A DNA stretch of 64,000 nucleotides from Bdellovibrio sp. NC01 (GCF_006874625.1 NZ_CP030034.1:1674001-1738000); one strand, 5' to 3'; shown: positions 41,836 through 55,158, counted from the first letter of the stretch. Notes: generated by a model from the sequence alone, not told the origin. Translations and numbers: made by a program.

Positions 41836-42906
41836 GTGAACGCGAAATCATTTCCTCATTCGTGGGGATGGTCACCTTTTTTCGATGCTTACTTAGAGTC
41901 ACAGCCACATTGGCATATTGCTCGAGTCATCAATCAGGAAAAAGGACTTTATAAAATTCAAACTTCTGATGATGAGACTTTATTGGCTCAACTCAGCGGT
42001 AAATTGTCATATTCAACAACGAATCCTCTCGCGTTTCCGGCGGTTGGCGATTGGATTCAATATTCTTTTAATTCGGGCGATGAGCGCGCGATGATTCAAC
42101 AGGTGCTTGAACGACGCACTTGTTTTTATCGTGGTTCGGAACAAGTTATTGCTGCAAATGTCGATGTCGCTTTCATTGTGACGTCGGCCAATGCTGAAAT
42201 GAATTTGAATCGTCTGGATCGTTATTTAACTTTGTGCTGGGAAAGTAAGGCACAGCCCGTGATTGTGTTAAGCAAGATTGATCTGTGCGAAAACTCACAA
42301 ACACTTGTTGCAGAAATTGAACAGCGTCACGTCGGCGTGGATGTGCTTGCTGTCAGTCTTCAGCAGCCACAAACGCTGTTGCAGCTAAATAAATATCTGC
42401 TACCGGGACAAACAGTGGTGCTCATGGGTTCATCGGGTGTCGGGAAGTCTTCACTTGCAAATGCTTTGATGGGTGGAGAAGTCGCTCTGACGGGTGCTAT
42501 TCGTGACGATGATCAAAAAGGTCGTCACACGACAACGTCACGACAGACGTATCGCCTGGCAGGCGGAGCTCTGCTTATGGATACACCAGGCATGCGTTCG
42601 CTCGCACTGGGGTCGCATGAAGAGGGGCTTGAGCATCAGTTCTCTGACATCGTGGAGCTCGCGCAAAGCTGTCGTTTCAGTGACTGCCAGCATGAAACGG
42701 AGCCCGGTTGTGCTATTCGTGCGGCTTTGGATTCTGGCGACGTCGATCAAGGCCGTTGGTTGAGCTTCCTAAAGCTGCAGCGAGAAGTTTTGCACGAGAA
42801 AATGAAAGAAGATCATGCGCTTCTCGAACAACAGCGCAACAAATGGAAGAAGATCTCTAAGGATCTTCGCGTCCGTATCAAGCAAAAAGCGCGGGGACAA
42901 GTGTGA
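41836..42906 (+). CDS. rsgA: Ribosome small-subunit GTPase RsgA
   Basis: A 356-residue circularly permuted GTPase that helps late maturation of the 30S subunit. An N-terminal OB-like domain precedes the GTPase. The motifs appear in permuted order: VLSKIDL (G4), GSSGVGKSS (G1, Gly198-Ser205), GRHTTTSR (G2) and DTPGMRSL (G3). The zinc-binding end CRFSDCQHETEPGC is intact. I chose GTG 41836 with GGAG 6 nt upstream; the in-frame TTG at 41824 has none. A possible leader peptide lies 78 nt upstream. Confidence 0.95.
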   Translation: MNAKSFPHSWGWSPFFDAYLESQPHWHIARVINQEKGLYKIQTSDDETLLAQLSGKLSYSTTNPLAFPAVGDWIQYSFNSGDERAMIQQVLERRTCFYRGSEQVIAANVDVAFIVTSANAEMNLNRLDRYLTLCWESKAQPVIVLSKIDLCENSQTLVAEIEQRHVGVDVLAVSLQQPQTLLQLNKYLLPGQTVVLMGSSGVGKSSLANALMGGEVALTGAIRDDDQKGRHTTTSRQTYRLAGGALLMDTPGMRSLALGSHEEGLEHQFSDIVELAQSCRFSDCQHETEPGCAIRAALDSGDVDQGRWLSFLKLQREVLHEKMKEDHALLEQQRNKWKKISKDLRVRIKQKARGQV

Positions 42907-43028
42907 GATTGAAAGAGCGCTCTCCCATTCAAAGGTAGAGCGCTCTTTATGTTTTTTATTTTCTTCTTCGCATCGGAAAAGACAATGACGATATGCGCTT
43001 CTATGCTGAGGGAAACAAGGAGGCCAAC

Positions 43029-43175
43029 ATGGCAAAAAACTCAGGCAAATCTCAAATGGGTTCTAAATCAGGTCTTAAAGGAAGCAAAGGTTCTGACAAA
43101 GAAGAAAGAATGGAACGTGGTTCAAGCTCAAGCAGCAGCAGTAGCGGTAAATCTACGAAATCAAGCAGAAGATAG
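43029..43175 (+). CDS. Small basic Ser-rich protein (48 aa)
   Basis: An ORF of 48 residues, almost entirely Lys, Ser, Gly and Arg (SGLKGSKGSDKEERMERGSSSSS). It has the strong ribosome site AAGGAGG 7 nt before the ATG. A similar composition is seen in nucleic-acid- or spore-like binding peptides, but no family is recognised and function is unknown. An in-frame ATG at 42993 would add 12 residues. Confidence 0.55.
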   Translation: MAKNSGKSQMGSKSGLKGSKGSDKEERMERGSSSSSSSSGKSTKSSRR

Positions 43176-43208
43176 TTTCACCTCTTTAAGCCGATCTTTG
43201 TGGTCGGC

Positions 43209-43766
43209 TTAAAGCATTTCAGGCTTAAAGAGTTTGCGTTTATTGATATGTTCACCAGACACCATAAAGATACCATCGCCGCGATAGTGCACAGTGCGCG
43301 GATACCTCGGGCTTGTTGCAACATGGGCCTTCACAACTTCTAAAATAAAAAAGTTATATTTATTCAACAGCGACGTATCGACAACTTTGCATTCGAAGTT
43401 TGCATAACATTCTTTGATCATGGGTGCCGATACCTGAGTTGCGGGGGTTGCCGTTAGATCGAACTCGCTAAATTTATCAACATCAGTGCCGGAGCAATTG
43501 CCAATCCCAACGATCGTATCAATCATGTCGACAGTTGGAATATTGATCACACATTCTTTGCTCTTTTTAATAAGCTCGAAGCTGTGATTAGCTGCCGTAA
43601 TCATACAGCCTACTAGCGAAGGCGAAAACTCCATCACAGTATGCCAACCCATCGTCATGATATTGTGTTCACCCTTATAATAAGAGCTCACCAGAACAAT
43701 AGGACCCACTTCAAGAAAGCGCCTGACTTTCGCTACCGGAAAATCACGCTTTTTATAATTTCTCAT
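43209..43766 (-). CDS. Flavin reductase-like protein
   Basis: A 185-residue FMN-binding split-barrel protein of the flavin reductase-like family. LEVGPIVLVSSYYKGEHNIMTMGWHTVMEFSPSLVGCMI is the FMN-binding start, HSFELIKKSKECVINIP follows, and FECKVVDTSLLNKYNFFILEVV completes the barrel. It reduces or binds FMN in the cytoplasm. The start overlaps the stop of the upstream gene by 4 nt (ATGA type), so the two are translationally coupled. Confidence 0.9.
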   Translation of the reverse strand: MRNYKKRDFPVAKVRRFLEVGPIVLVSSYYKGEHNIMTMGWHTVMEFSPSLVGCMITAANHSFELIKKSKECVINIPTVDMIDTIVGIGNCSGTDVDKFSEFDLTATPATQVSAPMIKECYANFECKVVDTSLLNKYNFFILEVVKAHVATSPRYPRTVHYRGDGIFMVSGEHINKRKLFKPEML

Positions 43767-44182
43767 TTACGAGTCTCGCGGCGCTGCAGTTTTTCATCGG
43801 CATAAGCTAAAGCGACACCCCACGCGACACTGGAAAGAAGCAACATGGTATTGCGATTCTTACTTAATGGCGCAGATGAAAGCGGTGATGTGCTTGCCGC
43901 GGGTAAAAGACCATATTTGCCCCCAGCCCATAAGCCTAAACCAAACAACGCACCTTTTGCCAAGGGATTGATGGGCAGACGGGAAGCCACGGTGGCGTAG
44001 GCCACTCCGAATAAGGCGCCGTATCCATATCTTTCCAGCAGCTTTTTTTGTTCTTGAGGCTCAGTGGGAATGATCTCAGTGTGTTTTTTGCCCGAGATTT
44101 TTCCGAAGAGCTGAAAGAGTCCCAAGGCTGTGGAGCTCGTAGCCATTGTACTCGCTGATATCCCTCGAAGAATGCTGTTCAT
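43763..44182 (-). CDS. Membrane protein of unknown function
   Basis: A 139-residue protein with Gly/Ala-rich hydrophobic segments (YGYGALFGVAYATVASRLP, AKGALFGLGLWAGGKYGLLP, MLLLSSVAWGVALAYAD), consistent with two or three membrane helices. ATG 44182 follows a strong AAGGAGG site. It is co-transcribed with the flavin reductase-like gene (4-nt overlap). No family is recognised; it resembles DUF1440-like Gly-rich membrane proteins in composition only. Confidence 0.72.
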   Translation of the reverse strand: MNSILRGISASTMATSSTALGLFQLFGKISGKKHTEIIPTEPQEQKKLLERYGYGALFGVAYATVASRLPINPLAKGALFGLGLWAGGKYGLLPAASTSPLSSAPLSKNRNTMLLLSSVAWGVALAYADEKLQRRETRK

Positions 44183-44421
44183 AGGGCACCTCCTTCTTAG
44201 CTCTATTTTAGCGAAGCTGCAGGCCAAGTCTTAGTCCCTATGTCACTAAACAATATCTCTACGAAACCAGTGTCTCAGAATGAGATCTGGACGAACTGCG
44301 TGAGCTTCTGTTAAAAACTTGTGCAACGAAAAGCCGCCAAATAGCGCAGAATGCGCAATAGATGGCAACGCCCTTGCAATGAAGCATCAGTGAGAATATT
44401 TAAAATTTCCCTGGAGGAATT

Positions 44422-44727
44422 ATGAAAGCAAAAATGATTATCCTTAGCGTATTGATGTCTTCTTCAGCCTTCGCAGCTGTGCAAGGCAAAGTCTCTATGA
44501 AGATCGATTCCTCAAGCGCGCAAATCATCGTAAAAAACATCTCTGTTAAAGAAGGCGACCGCGTCGCTCTTTACGAAGAAACTTGCCAAGGACCTAAAAT
44601 TGAATTGTGCAGAAAAACGAAAGTAGGAACGGGAGTGGTATCACGCGTGATTTCACAAGACGCTTCTGAAATCAAAGTTGATGGCAATGTAAAACTTAAA
44701 GAAGGTTTGTTGATCGAAAAGGAGTAG
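44422..44727 (+). CDS. Small secreted protein of unknown function
   Basis: A 101-residue protein with signal peptide MKAKMIILSVLMSSSAFAA and a good ribosome site (CTGGAGG). The mature 80 residues look beta-rich (KVSMKIDSSSAQIIVKN, GDRVALYEETC, GVVSRVISQDASEIKVDGNVKL), with two Cys spaced to form a disulphide. The layout recalls small SH3/OB-like periplasmic domains. Function unknown. A hairpin over the stop codon is the terminator. Confidence 0.78.
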   Translation: MKAKMIILSVLMSSSAFAAVQGKVSMKIDSSSAQIIVKNISVKEGDRVALYEETCQGPKIELCRKTKVGTGVVSRVISQDASEIKVDGNVKLKEGLLIEKE

Positions 44728-44743
44728 TCGCAAAGACTACTCC
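44721..44743 (+). terminator. Hairpin over the stop codon
   Basis: GGAGTAGTC/GACTACTCC with loop GCAAA, between two converging genes; no T run. Confidence 0.5.
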
Positions 44744-44753
44744 CATCAAACTC

Positions 44754-45839
44754 TTAGAAGTGGGCTACTGTACCCAAGGTGATCATATGGCCATCTTTAG
44801 TAGCCTCACCATCTGACTTTTGCAAAACAGGCTGATCAGCACTGTCATAACGATACTCTAGATATAAACGCAAATACTCTGACAAGTTAAAGCTTTCACC
44901 CACACTGAAAACCTGAACGCGGTCCGCACCTGGATAGAATACCGGTGAAGCCGTTCCATTGAGTGTATCAAGCATACCCGCGCCCAACACCGATTCATAA
45001 CGAAGTGCAAATACGTTACGACCGTTTGTGTAAGCCAATTGACCGGCAATAGATTGCGCATAGTTTTTAGAACCGTCTTGTGGCTTCATCGATTTTGTAT
45101 CGTAAAAAGCGCTCAACGAAAATTCGTCGTTAAATTTCTCTGTGAACCAAATGCTTGAAGTTTGGCGATCCACTTTGGGATCTGTTCCTGAAGTGCCACC
45201 GTCCGTGCCCCACAGAATACCCGCGTACCACAGAAATCCACCAGCAACACCTGTTGCCGAAGCCTCTGTCGTTTTAGTCGGAGTGTTGTCGTCGCCATAA
45301 GCATTTGTTGGCGTTCTATTATAAGTAGAAACAGTAAGAGCTAACCAATCACCAGGATTGTACTTCGCACGCAAGCCCTCTGCATAACCAGGAAGAATGC
45401 CTTGATAAGAAACCGAGTTTACATAAAACACGTTTTCAGAGCGAGTTAAAGACTCTAAACCAAGAGTGGAAGCCAAGCGACCGAAGCCGATTGAAAACTC
45501 AGGTGTGACCTTATAATAGATCTCTAACTGATCAAGAGTGCCGAACGACGTTTTTGAAGTTGCTGTCGCCGATTGCGCATAATCTGTCGGCTGATAATTC
45601 AAGCGCGCCAGAAAAGACAGCTGATCTGTTTCTTTAGTCAAAACAAGCTGTGCTTGGTTAAAGCGATACTGATTGTTCATCGCTCCGCCTGAGGCTGGAT
45701 AAACGTTATCGCCCGAAGATAAATAGTTATAGTCGAATGAAGCTTCGCCTGACACCTTCATGCCTGCGATATCAGCGGCATGTGCAGAAGTTCCCCAAAG
45801 AAGAAGAGTGGCATTCAGAGCTAAAAGTTTTGTTTTCAA
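44754..45839 (-). CDS. Porin-like outer membrane protein
   Basis: A 361-residue protein with signal peptide (MKTKLLALNATLLLWGTSAHA). The body is alternating amphipathic strands (FDYNYLSSGDNV, QYRFNQAQLVLTKE, LSFLARLNYQP, EFSIGFGRLAS, EFSLSAFYDTKSM, VFALRYESVLG) and ends ITLGTVAHF with a terminal Phe, the classical outer-membrane barrel signature. Loops are rich in Gly, Asn and Thr. It probably forms a diffusion channel of about 16 strands. Substrate unknown. Confidence 0.85.
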   Translation of the reverse strand: MKTKLLALNATLLLWGTSAHAADIAGMKVSGEASFDYNYLSSGDNVYPASGGAMNNQYRFNQAQLVLTKETDQLSFLARLNYQPTDYAQSATATSKTSFGTLDQLEIYYKVTPEFSIGFGRLASTLGLESLTRSENVFYVNSVSYQGILPGYAEGLRAKYNPGDWLALTVSTYNRTPTNAYGDDNTPTKTTEASATGVAGGFLWYAGILWGTDGGTSGTDPKVDRQTSSIWFTEKFNDEFSLSAFYDTKSMKPQDGSKNYAQSIAGQLAYTNGRNVFALRYESVLGAGMLDTLNGTASPVFYPGADRVQVFSVGESFNLSEYLRLYLEYRYDSADQPVLQKSDGEATKDGHMITLGTVAHF

Positions 45840-46112
45840 GGTGGCTCCCTGTAGTCTTTTACTGGTTCTTTATTAAAACCCACACCTTTATCGGGAAAGC
45901 TCGACCAATATTAAGTCTAGTTTTTAGGTGCCCAAAGATGTTGAAATTAAACCTCAACCTACAAGATTTCTTGAGAAGTGAACTCAATTTTGTTGAGAAG
46001 TATTACAAGCGTAGGTTTCTATTGGGAGTCCACGGACTGGACTTATCTATTGCGAACATTCGTCCGAAAAATTGCTTGTTAAGAAATCTTAGTAAGTAAG
46101 AAGGAATCATAC

Positions 46113-47759
46113 ATGGGTAATTTAAGTTTGTGGTTGAAGGGTATTAAAGGAAAGCTTTTGGCTGTTTCAGTTTTCCCATTCATTGCATTTGCGATCATCT
46201 TTGGTTTTACATATTCGGGCCTCAACAAGATCAGTCATTTGGTTGAAAGTGCTCATCAGACAATTATTCCTAATATCTCCGCGCTGGATGATATGCGTAT
46301 TTTCCAGAACCGCTTCGGTTACAGAATGTGGGAAGGCCTAAATAGCGAGGAAGATCGCCCAGGTTCCGTCAAAGAATGTAAAGAGGCGATGGACGGTTTT
46401 AAAGCCGCTTACAAGAAATACACTTCGGCTCCATTTGATTCTGAAGAAAAAGTTTTGTTTGATGAAGTGAAAGACGTTTTCGGTAAATATACAGAGCTTG
46501 CTGACTCTATTCTTGCAGATCTAGATAATGGATCCCAAGAGGCTCAAGCACGTGCAAGAAAAAACTTAGACGAAAATCTTCATCATTATTCTTCGAAGCT
46601 TGAAGATTTTAATGAAAAGGTGACTGCCCACTACGAAAAAAGAGCTGACGCCGAAGCGAAAGATTTTGTCGAAAGCCGTTCGCAAATTATTCATTTGATG
46701 ATGCTTGTGACTCTTTGTGCAGGTTTCGCTATCATGGGTCTATTGCTAGTCATGGCAGCTAAGATCTCAAATTCCGTGGGTCGCATTGCTTCGAATCTCA
46801 GCGGTGCCGGTTCAAAAGTTGTCGATGCCGTTGAACAATTGTCTCAGGCTGGCAACGCTCTTTCACAAAACTCAACAGAAGCCGCAGCTTCTTTGGAAGA
46901 AACAGTGGCAGCTCTAGAAGAGATGTCATCTATGGTGCAAATGAACTCAGACAACGCCAAACAAGCGGCCGCTCTGTCAGCTTCATCTAAAGAAGCTGCC
47001 GAAAAAGGTGAGTCTGAAATCAAATCGTTGATTCAATCTATGAGCGAAATCTCCCACTCATCTAAAAAGATCGAAGAGATTATCTCTGTGATCGACGATA
47101 TCGCCTTCCAAACAAACTTGTTGGCTTTGAATGCGGCTGTTGAAGCAGCTCGTGCAGGTGAACAAGGTAAAGGCTTCGCGGTTGTAGCCGAAGCAGTTCG
47201 CGCTCTGGCGCAAAGAAGTGCCTCTTCAGCAAAAGACATCTCTGCTCTTATTAAAGATTCAGTAGAACAAGTGGATCGCGGCAGTCGCATTGCCGATTCA
47301 AGCGGTGAAGTACTTGCGAACATCGTGAACTCTATTAAGAAAGTTTCTGACTTGAATAATGAGATCGCGGCAGCAAGCTCTGAGCAAACAACAGGTATTC
47401 AACAGATCAGCAAAGCGATGAATCAGTTGGATCAATCATCTCAGTCGAACGCAGCTTCTGCAGAAGAGATCGCTGCAACAACGGGAGAGATCAACAGCCT
47501 TGCGCACACATCTCAATCTTTGACTGTGGAACTAAACGTAGCAGTTATTGGTGTGGATTTATCGAAAACAGCTGCTCACCATGAACCGGTTCCGGTAAAA
47601 GCGGCGCCAAAAGCCGCAAATAAGGTGGTTCCGTTCAAGGCGACTGCGAAAACGACTTCAGTTGCAGCAAAAGCGCCTAAAAACTCAGCAAAAGAGATGA
47701 TTCCTTTTGATGACGATGGTGACCCGCGTTCAAAAATCGGCACTGCAGAAGGATTTTAA
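46113..47759 (+). CDS. Methyl-accepting chemotaxis protein
   Basis: A 548-residue chemoreceptor, paralogous to the one at 30698. An N-terminal membrane helix ([20 protein letters not shown]), a periplasmic domain of about 150 residues with a long acidic helix and a second helix ([19 protein letters not shown]) precede the signalling rod. The tip [26 protein letters not shown] is intact. No clear HAMP unit is seen. The tail repeats EMIPFDDD and ends GTAEGF, as in its paralogue. It binds CheA/CheW through the tip and senses unknown ligands in the periplasm. Confidence 0.93.
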   Translation: MGNLSLWLKGIKGKLLAVSVFPFIAFAIIFGFTYSGLNKISHLVESAHQTIIPNISALDDMRIFQNRFGYRMWEGLNSEEDRPGSVKECKEAMDGFKAAYKKYTSAPFDSEEKVLFDEVKDVFGKYTELADSILADLDNGSQEAQARARKNLDENLHHYSSKLEDFNEKVTAHYEKRADAEAKDFVESRSQIIHLMMLVTLCAGFAIMGLLLVMAAKISNSVGRIASNLSGAGSKVVDAVEQLSQAGNALSQNSTEAAASLEETVAALEEMSSMVQMNSDNAKQAAALSASSKEAAEKGESEIKSLIQSMSEISHSSKKIEEIISVIDDIAFQTNLLALNAAVEAARAGEQGKGFAVVAEAVRALAQRSASSAKDISALIKDSVEQVDRGSRIADSSGEVLANIVNSIKKVSDLNNEIAAASSEQTTGIQQISKAMNQLDQSSQSNAASAEEIAATTGEINSLAHTSQSLTVELNVAVIGVDLSKTAAHHEPVPVKAAPKAANKVVPFKATAKTTSVAAKAPKNSAKEMIPFDDDGDPRSKIGTAEGF

Positions 47760-47781
47760 TTCCTATTAAATAAGCAAAAAC

Positions 47782-47826
47782 ACCCGATTATGCCCAGTTA
47801 TCGCGCATAATCGGGTTTTTCTTTTT
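47782..47826 (+). terminator. Terminator after second chemoreceptor gene
   Basis: CCCGATTATGC/GCATAATCGGG with an 11-nt loop followed by a T run. Confidence 0.85.
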
Positions 47827-48039
47827 TCTTTTAAAAAAGTCCTTGCCCGCAAAGGGGTCTAAGGCCTATAACCCGGTCTCACTTCGACGTTGATGTTTGA
47901 TTTTCAAACGAACTGAAAGAGCTAACTCTTTGATTTGCATTCAAAAGTTAGATCTTAGGTTTCAACTTGTTTGATAAACGCGAAGAATTTTTCAAAAAAG
48001 ATTTTTTAAAAATTTTTGAGAAAAATGATTTTGAGGTGT

Positions 48040-48068
48040 TGACAGGGCATTAAGCCTTCGATATAAAC
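48040..48068 (+). promoter_or_regulatory. rRNA operon promoter P1
   Basis: Perfect TTGACA, a 17-nt spacer and TATAAA. The 80 nt upstream are very A/T-rich (UP-element-like). Transcription would begin near 48075. Confidence 0.85.
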
Positions 48069-48112
48069 CTTACCTCTCAGCAACGAGTAACTTCGATGTT
48101 GAGAAACGATTC

Positions 48113-48126
48113 GCTCTTTGAAAACT
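48113..48126 (+). promoter_or_regulatory. boxA-like antitermination site
   Basis: CGCTCTTTGAAAA in the rRNA leader resembles boxA (TGCTCTTTAACA). A second copy (GTTCTTTGACAATT) lies at 50064-50077 in the 16S-23S spacer. Confidence 0.6.
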
Positions 48127-48251
48127 GAATAGCTAGATATAATAGATTTTTGGGCTCTTAGTTCTATCAGCAATGATAGGACACAATTTCAAAAAAATAT
48201 TCGAACAAACAACAGCGTAAAAGCTAGCTTGTTTGGGATGAAACAGAATTT

Positions 48252-49773
<1,522 letters not shown>

Positions 49774-49922
49774 TATCCGGTCGATCTTCATCAAGACTTG
49801 ATCTTGATAAGTCAAAACGACCCAATCTTAGGTCAACGCTCCTCTTCCCGAGGAAGCGTGAGTCCCAAAAATCTTTTCTAGCTATTTAGTTTTGAAAGAG
49901 TGAAAACTCTTCGAAGCATCTA

Positions 49923-50003
<81 letters not shown>

Positions 50004-50124
50004 ACTAATTGATCAGTTGGACTGTTGGAATGTTTTGAGGATTTTTGCTTGTGAACGTTTTTCGTTCTTTGACAATTGAATAGATTGATTTAGTTGATTT
50101 TTAGCGAGGTTAGTTCCATTTTTT

Positions 50125-53060
<2,936 letters not shown>

Positions 53061-53309
53061 AAAAAATTTTCTTCTTAACATTGTTAACGAAGTTTTCGTC
53101 TCAAAGACTTTTCCTTCGGGAAAATAGAGACTATCTCTCTGAATAAGTAAGAGAGCTAAATCTGGAACTAACCAGTAATCGCTAAAAATCAGCTAAATCA
53201 ATCATTCAGTTATCAAAATAAAACGTAACTTCTCCATTTGGATTGGAAGAAAGTTGCAAAACGAAAAAGGAAGTACTAAGAATGCTTCCACTTTGATTAA
53301 TAAACGCTT

Positions 53310-53427
53310 TGCTGGTGTTTATAGCAGAGGGGCCACACCTGATCCCATTCCGAACTCAGAAGTTAAGTCCTCTTGCGGCGATGGTATTGCACGGGCAACC
53401 GTGTGGGAGAGTAGCACGACGCCAGCT
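53310..53427 (+). rRNA. rrf: 5S ribosomal RNA
   Basis: About 117 nt. The closing helix GCTGGTG/CGCCAGC and the conserved CCGAACTCAGAAGTTAAG are present. It lies about 250 nt after the 23S gene. Confidence 0.93.
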
Positions 53428-53439
53428 CTTTTTTACTCG

Positions 53440-53474
53440 AACCCGATTAGCCTTAAAACTAATCGGGTTTTTTA
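53440..53474 (+). terminator. rRNA operon terminator
   Basis: AACCCGATTAG/CTAATCGGGTT with an 8-nt loop followed by a T run, just after the 5S gene. Confidence 0.9.
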
Positions 53475-53520
53475 TTATTCTTCATGTAAATAAAATATTA
53501 TTTATATGCATCTTAGTGAT

Positions 53521-53625
53521 CTAATGTTCCTGAATTCTTGATTTCAAAATTTCATAATGTTCCAAAGTTAGGTTCAGTTTTTTCTGACTGTCTTCATCCG
53601 ATTCGCGAGGAGTGGGTGTTGCCAT
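53521..53625 (-). CDS. Possible 34-residue protein
   Basis: A minus-strand ORF of 34 residues, hydrophilic and mostly helical (TPRESDEDSQKKLNLTLEHYEI). It looks more gene-like than background, but the ribosome site (AGAGAAG, rather far) is weak. No family is recognised. Confidence 0.3.
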   Translation of the reverse strand: MATPTPRESDEDSQKKLNLTLEHYEILKSRIQEH

Positions 53626-53976
53626 GAGGTTTTTGCTTCTCTGATGATTCGAGATGAGTCTTGCAAAGTGTCTCATTTAGATACGATGAATAAACTAAAG
53701 TTTAATTGTTAGGGCTCAAAAGAGGTTGATTTTAAGCTCTGTGTCTCATGGCTAAGTTATTGGAATCTCTGTGGTTAGTAATTCTGGACCTGCTCCGAGA
53801 GCTTTTCGTAGGCCGCTGTGGTATTCTGTATCTATCAAACCACGGGAATAAATATTCCTGTTCGCTTTTTAAGTCTTTTTGACGACTGAACTCAAAAAAG
53901 ATCTCTCGGGGGCTCACCCGAGACACGGGATAAAAAAATTGAATACGAGAGAAAGGGTCAGGATGTCGGGTGTCTT
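53626..53976 (+). promoter_or_regulatory. Long structured leader before SMR gene
   Basis: About 350 nt with no convincing gene. It carries the hairpin TCTCGGG/CCCGAGA (53904-53923, loop GGCTCA), GTGGT/ACCAC (53818-53843), GGAATA/TATTCC (53846-53859) and an A/T-rich promoter-like part. It could be a regulatory leader for the efflux gene. I could not match it to the guanidine-I or -II consensus. Confidence 0.4.
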
Positions 53977-54429
53977 ATGGCATACGTATATTTGGCAGCA
54001 GCCATTATCTTTGAGATTTTGGGAACTATTAGTATGAAATACGCAGAGGGATTTACAAAGGTGGTTCCATCCGTACTTATTTTTGTATGTTATGGAATCT
54101 GCTTTGTAGCTCTCACAGTTGCGTTGAAAACTCTTCCAGTCAGCATGGTCTATGCAATCTGGGCGGGTGTGGGAACTGCTATTATGGCAGTTGTTGGTTT
54201 GTTCTTCTTTAACGAACCACTTCCTTTACAAAAAATTATGGCAACAAGTTTAATTATTCTTGGTGTTGTGATGTTGAACTTTAGCGGTAAGCACTCTCAG
54301 GAGACGAAAGAGCAAATTGCTGAAGTGGAAAACGTTCAAGAGTTGAAACGCATTCCTGCAGCGGATGTAAAAACTCCGAACGTGGAGATTCCCCAGCGAG
54401 CACCGCTCGCGAATCGAAACTCTGGCTAA
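53977..54429 (+). CDS. SMR-family multidrug efflux protein
   Basis: A 150-residue protein with four helices in the first 105 residues, EmrE/Qac-like. Glu13 in YLAAAIIFEILGTISMK is the essential proton/cation site, and EGFTKVVPSVLIFVCYGICF and VYAIWAGVGTA match the Qac group. A hydrophilic C-terminal tail of about 45 residues is longer than usual for the family. It would export quaternary cations using the proton gradient. The long upstream leader suggests RNA-level control. Confidence 0.9.
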   Translation: MAYVYLAAAIIFEILGTISMKYAEGFTKVVPSVLIFVCYGICFVALTVALKTLPVSMVYAIWAGVGTAIMAVVGLFFFNEPLPLQKIMATSLIILGVVMLNFSGKHSQETKEQIAEVENVQELKRIPAADVKTPNVEIPQRAPLANRNSG

Positions 54430-54533
54430 CGTCGACTAAATTGATCTATTTCTCGAATGAAAGAAGGAGACTTTGCGGTCTCCTTCTTTTTTTGTGTTGT
54501 TATGAGCAGCGTGAACACACCGACAGAATTTAA

Positions 54534-54806
54534 TTAGTCACAGCAGTGGCATGAGCCAGATGGAAGATCTGCACGGTACGTACGATAACCGCGATGTCTG
54601 CATTCAAACATGCATGCGCGTGGATCTGGTTGAGTGCCGATGTAATCACAAATCATGTTCATGACAGCGCTCTCGTTCGTGTTGCCGATTTGCACAAGTC
54701 TTGAAACTGCTGTCTGAGATTCAGGAAGTGACGATGAAGTCATCGGTGCTGTTTGAGCCATTGCTGTAGTTGAAACCAATAAGAAAAAAAGTACTTTAAT
54801 TTTCAT
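54534..54806 (-). CDS. Small Cys-rich secreted protein
   Basis: A 90-residue protein with signal peptide MKIKVLFFLLVSTTAMAQT. The mature part has a Ser/Thr-rich N-terminus and a Cys-rich end: MNMICDYIGTQPDPRACMFECRHRGY and SGSCHCCD, six cysteines in total. The layout is like the 91-residue protein at 36815, but the sequences differ. Function unknown. It lies between the SMR gene and the TGAG repeat. Confidence 0.72.
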   Translation of the reverse strand: MKIKVLFFLLVSTTAMAQTAPMTSSSLPESQTAVSRLVQIGNTNESAVMNMICDYIGTQPDPRACMFECRHRGYRTYRADLPSGSCHCCD

Positions 54807-54988
54807 AAGATCCCCCGTTTTCCGAGGACCTTAGTAAAGAATATTTCTCATGTAAAGCGAGCCTCATGCAGGTTCTGCTCTAAAAACGCTCGTCATCAAA
54901 GGGCGCACAAACAAACATCTTCACTCAAAACTATATTTGCTCTCAGACATAAAAATCTCTCATCGCCATGCGTGCGTTCAATCACGGA
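54807..54988. other. Intergenic region, upstream of small Cys-rich gene
   Basis: No gene, RNA or strong hairpin is seen here. The minus-strand gene at 54534 has its ATG at 54806, so its promoter probably lies in this stretch. Confidence 0.4.
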
Positions 54989-55070
54989 TGAGTGAGTGAG
55001 TGAGTGAGTGAGTGAGTGAGTGAGTGAGTGAGTGAGTGAGTGAGTGAGTGAGTGAGTGAGTGAGTGAGTG
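54989..55070. repeat. (TGAG)20 tetranucleotide repeat
   Basis: 82 nt of uninterrupted TGAG units, about 20.5 copies. Plus-strand frames stop every 12 nt. On the minus strand it is open and would read Leu-Thr-His-Ser repeats. It lies 183 nt upstream of the Cys-rich gene and 90 nt from the next stop, so a length change could alter nearby expression. Confidence 0.9.
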
Positions 55071-55114
55071 CGGAGAAAGAAATGATGTGAGGGTCGTAGG
55101 AGGTTGTGGTGGGG

Positions 55115-55149
55115 TCATCAGAGAGGTTTGGAGAAATCCTCTCTGATGA
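55115..55149. terminator. Strong hairpin after FMN reductase gene
   Basis: Perfect 12-bp arms TCATCAGAGAGG/CCTCTCTGATGA with an 11-nt loop. It sits 10 nt past the stop of the minus-strand gene; the only T run follows on the plus side. Confidence 0.65.
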
Positions 55150-55158
55150 GTTTTTGAT

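Noticed and set aside
45938-46099. A 53-residue ORF before the second chemoreceptor
   Set aside because: No ribosome site; composition is like the A/T-rich intergenic text.
53731-53976. Guanidine-I (ykkC) riboswitch before the SMR gene
   Set aside because: Pieces such as CTCCGAGAG and ACACGGGATAAAA look similar, but the order and the first conserved block do not fit. Guanidine-II ACGR hairpins are also absent.
54989-55070. CRISPR array
   Set aside because: The repeat unit is 4 nt with no spacers, so it is a simple sequence repeat.
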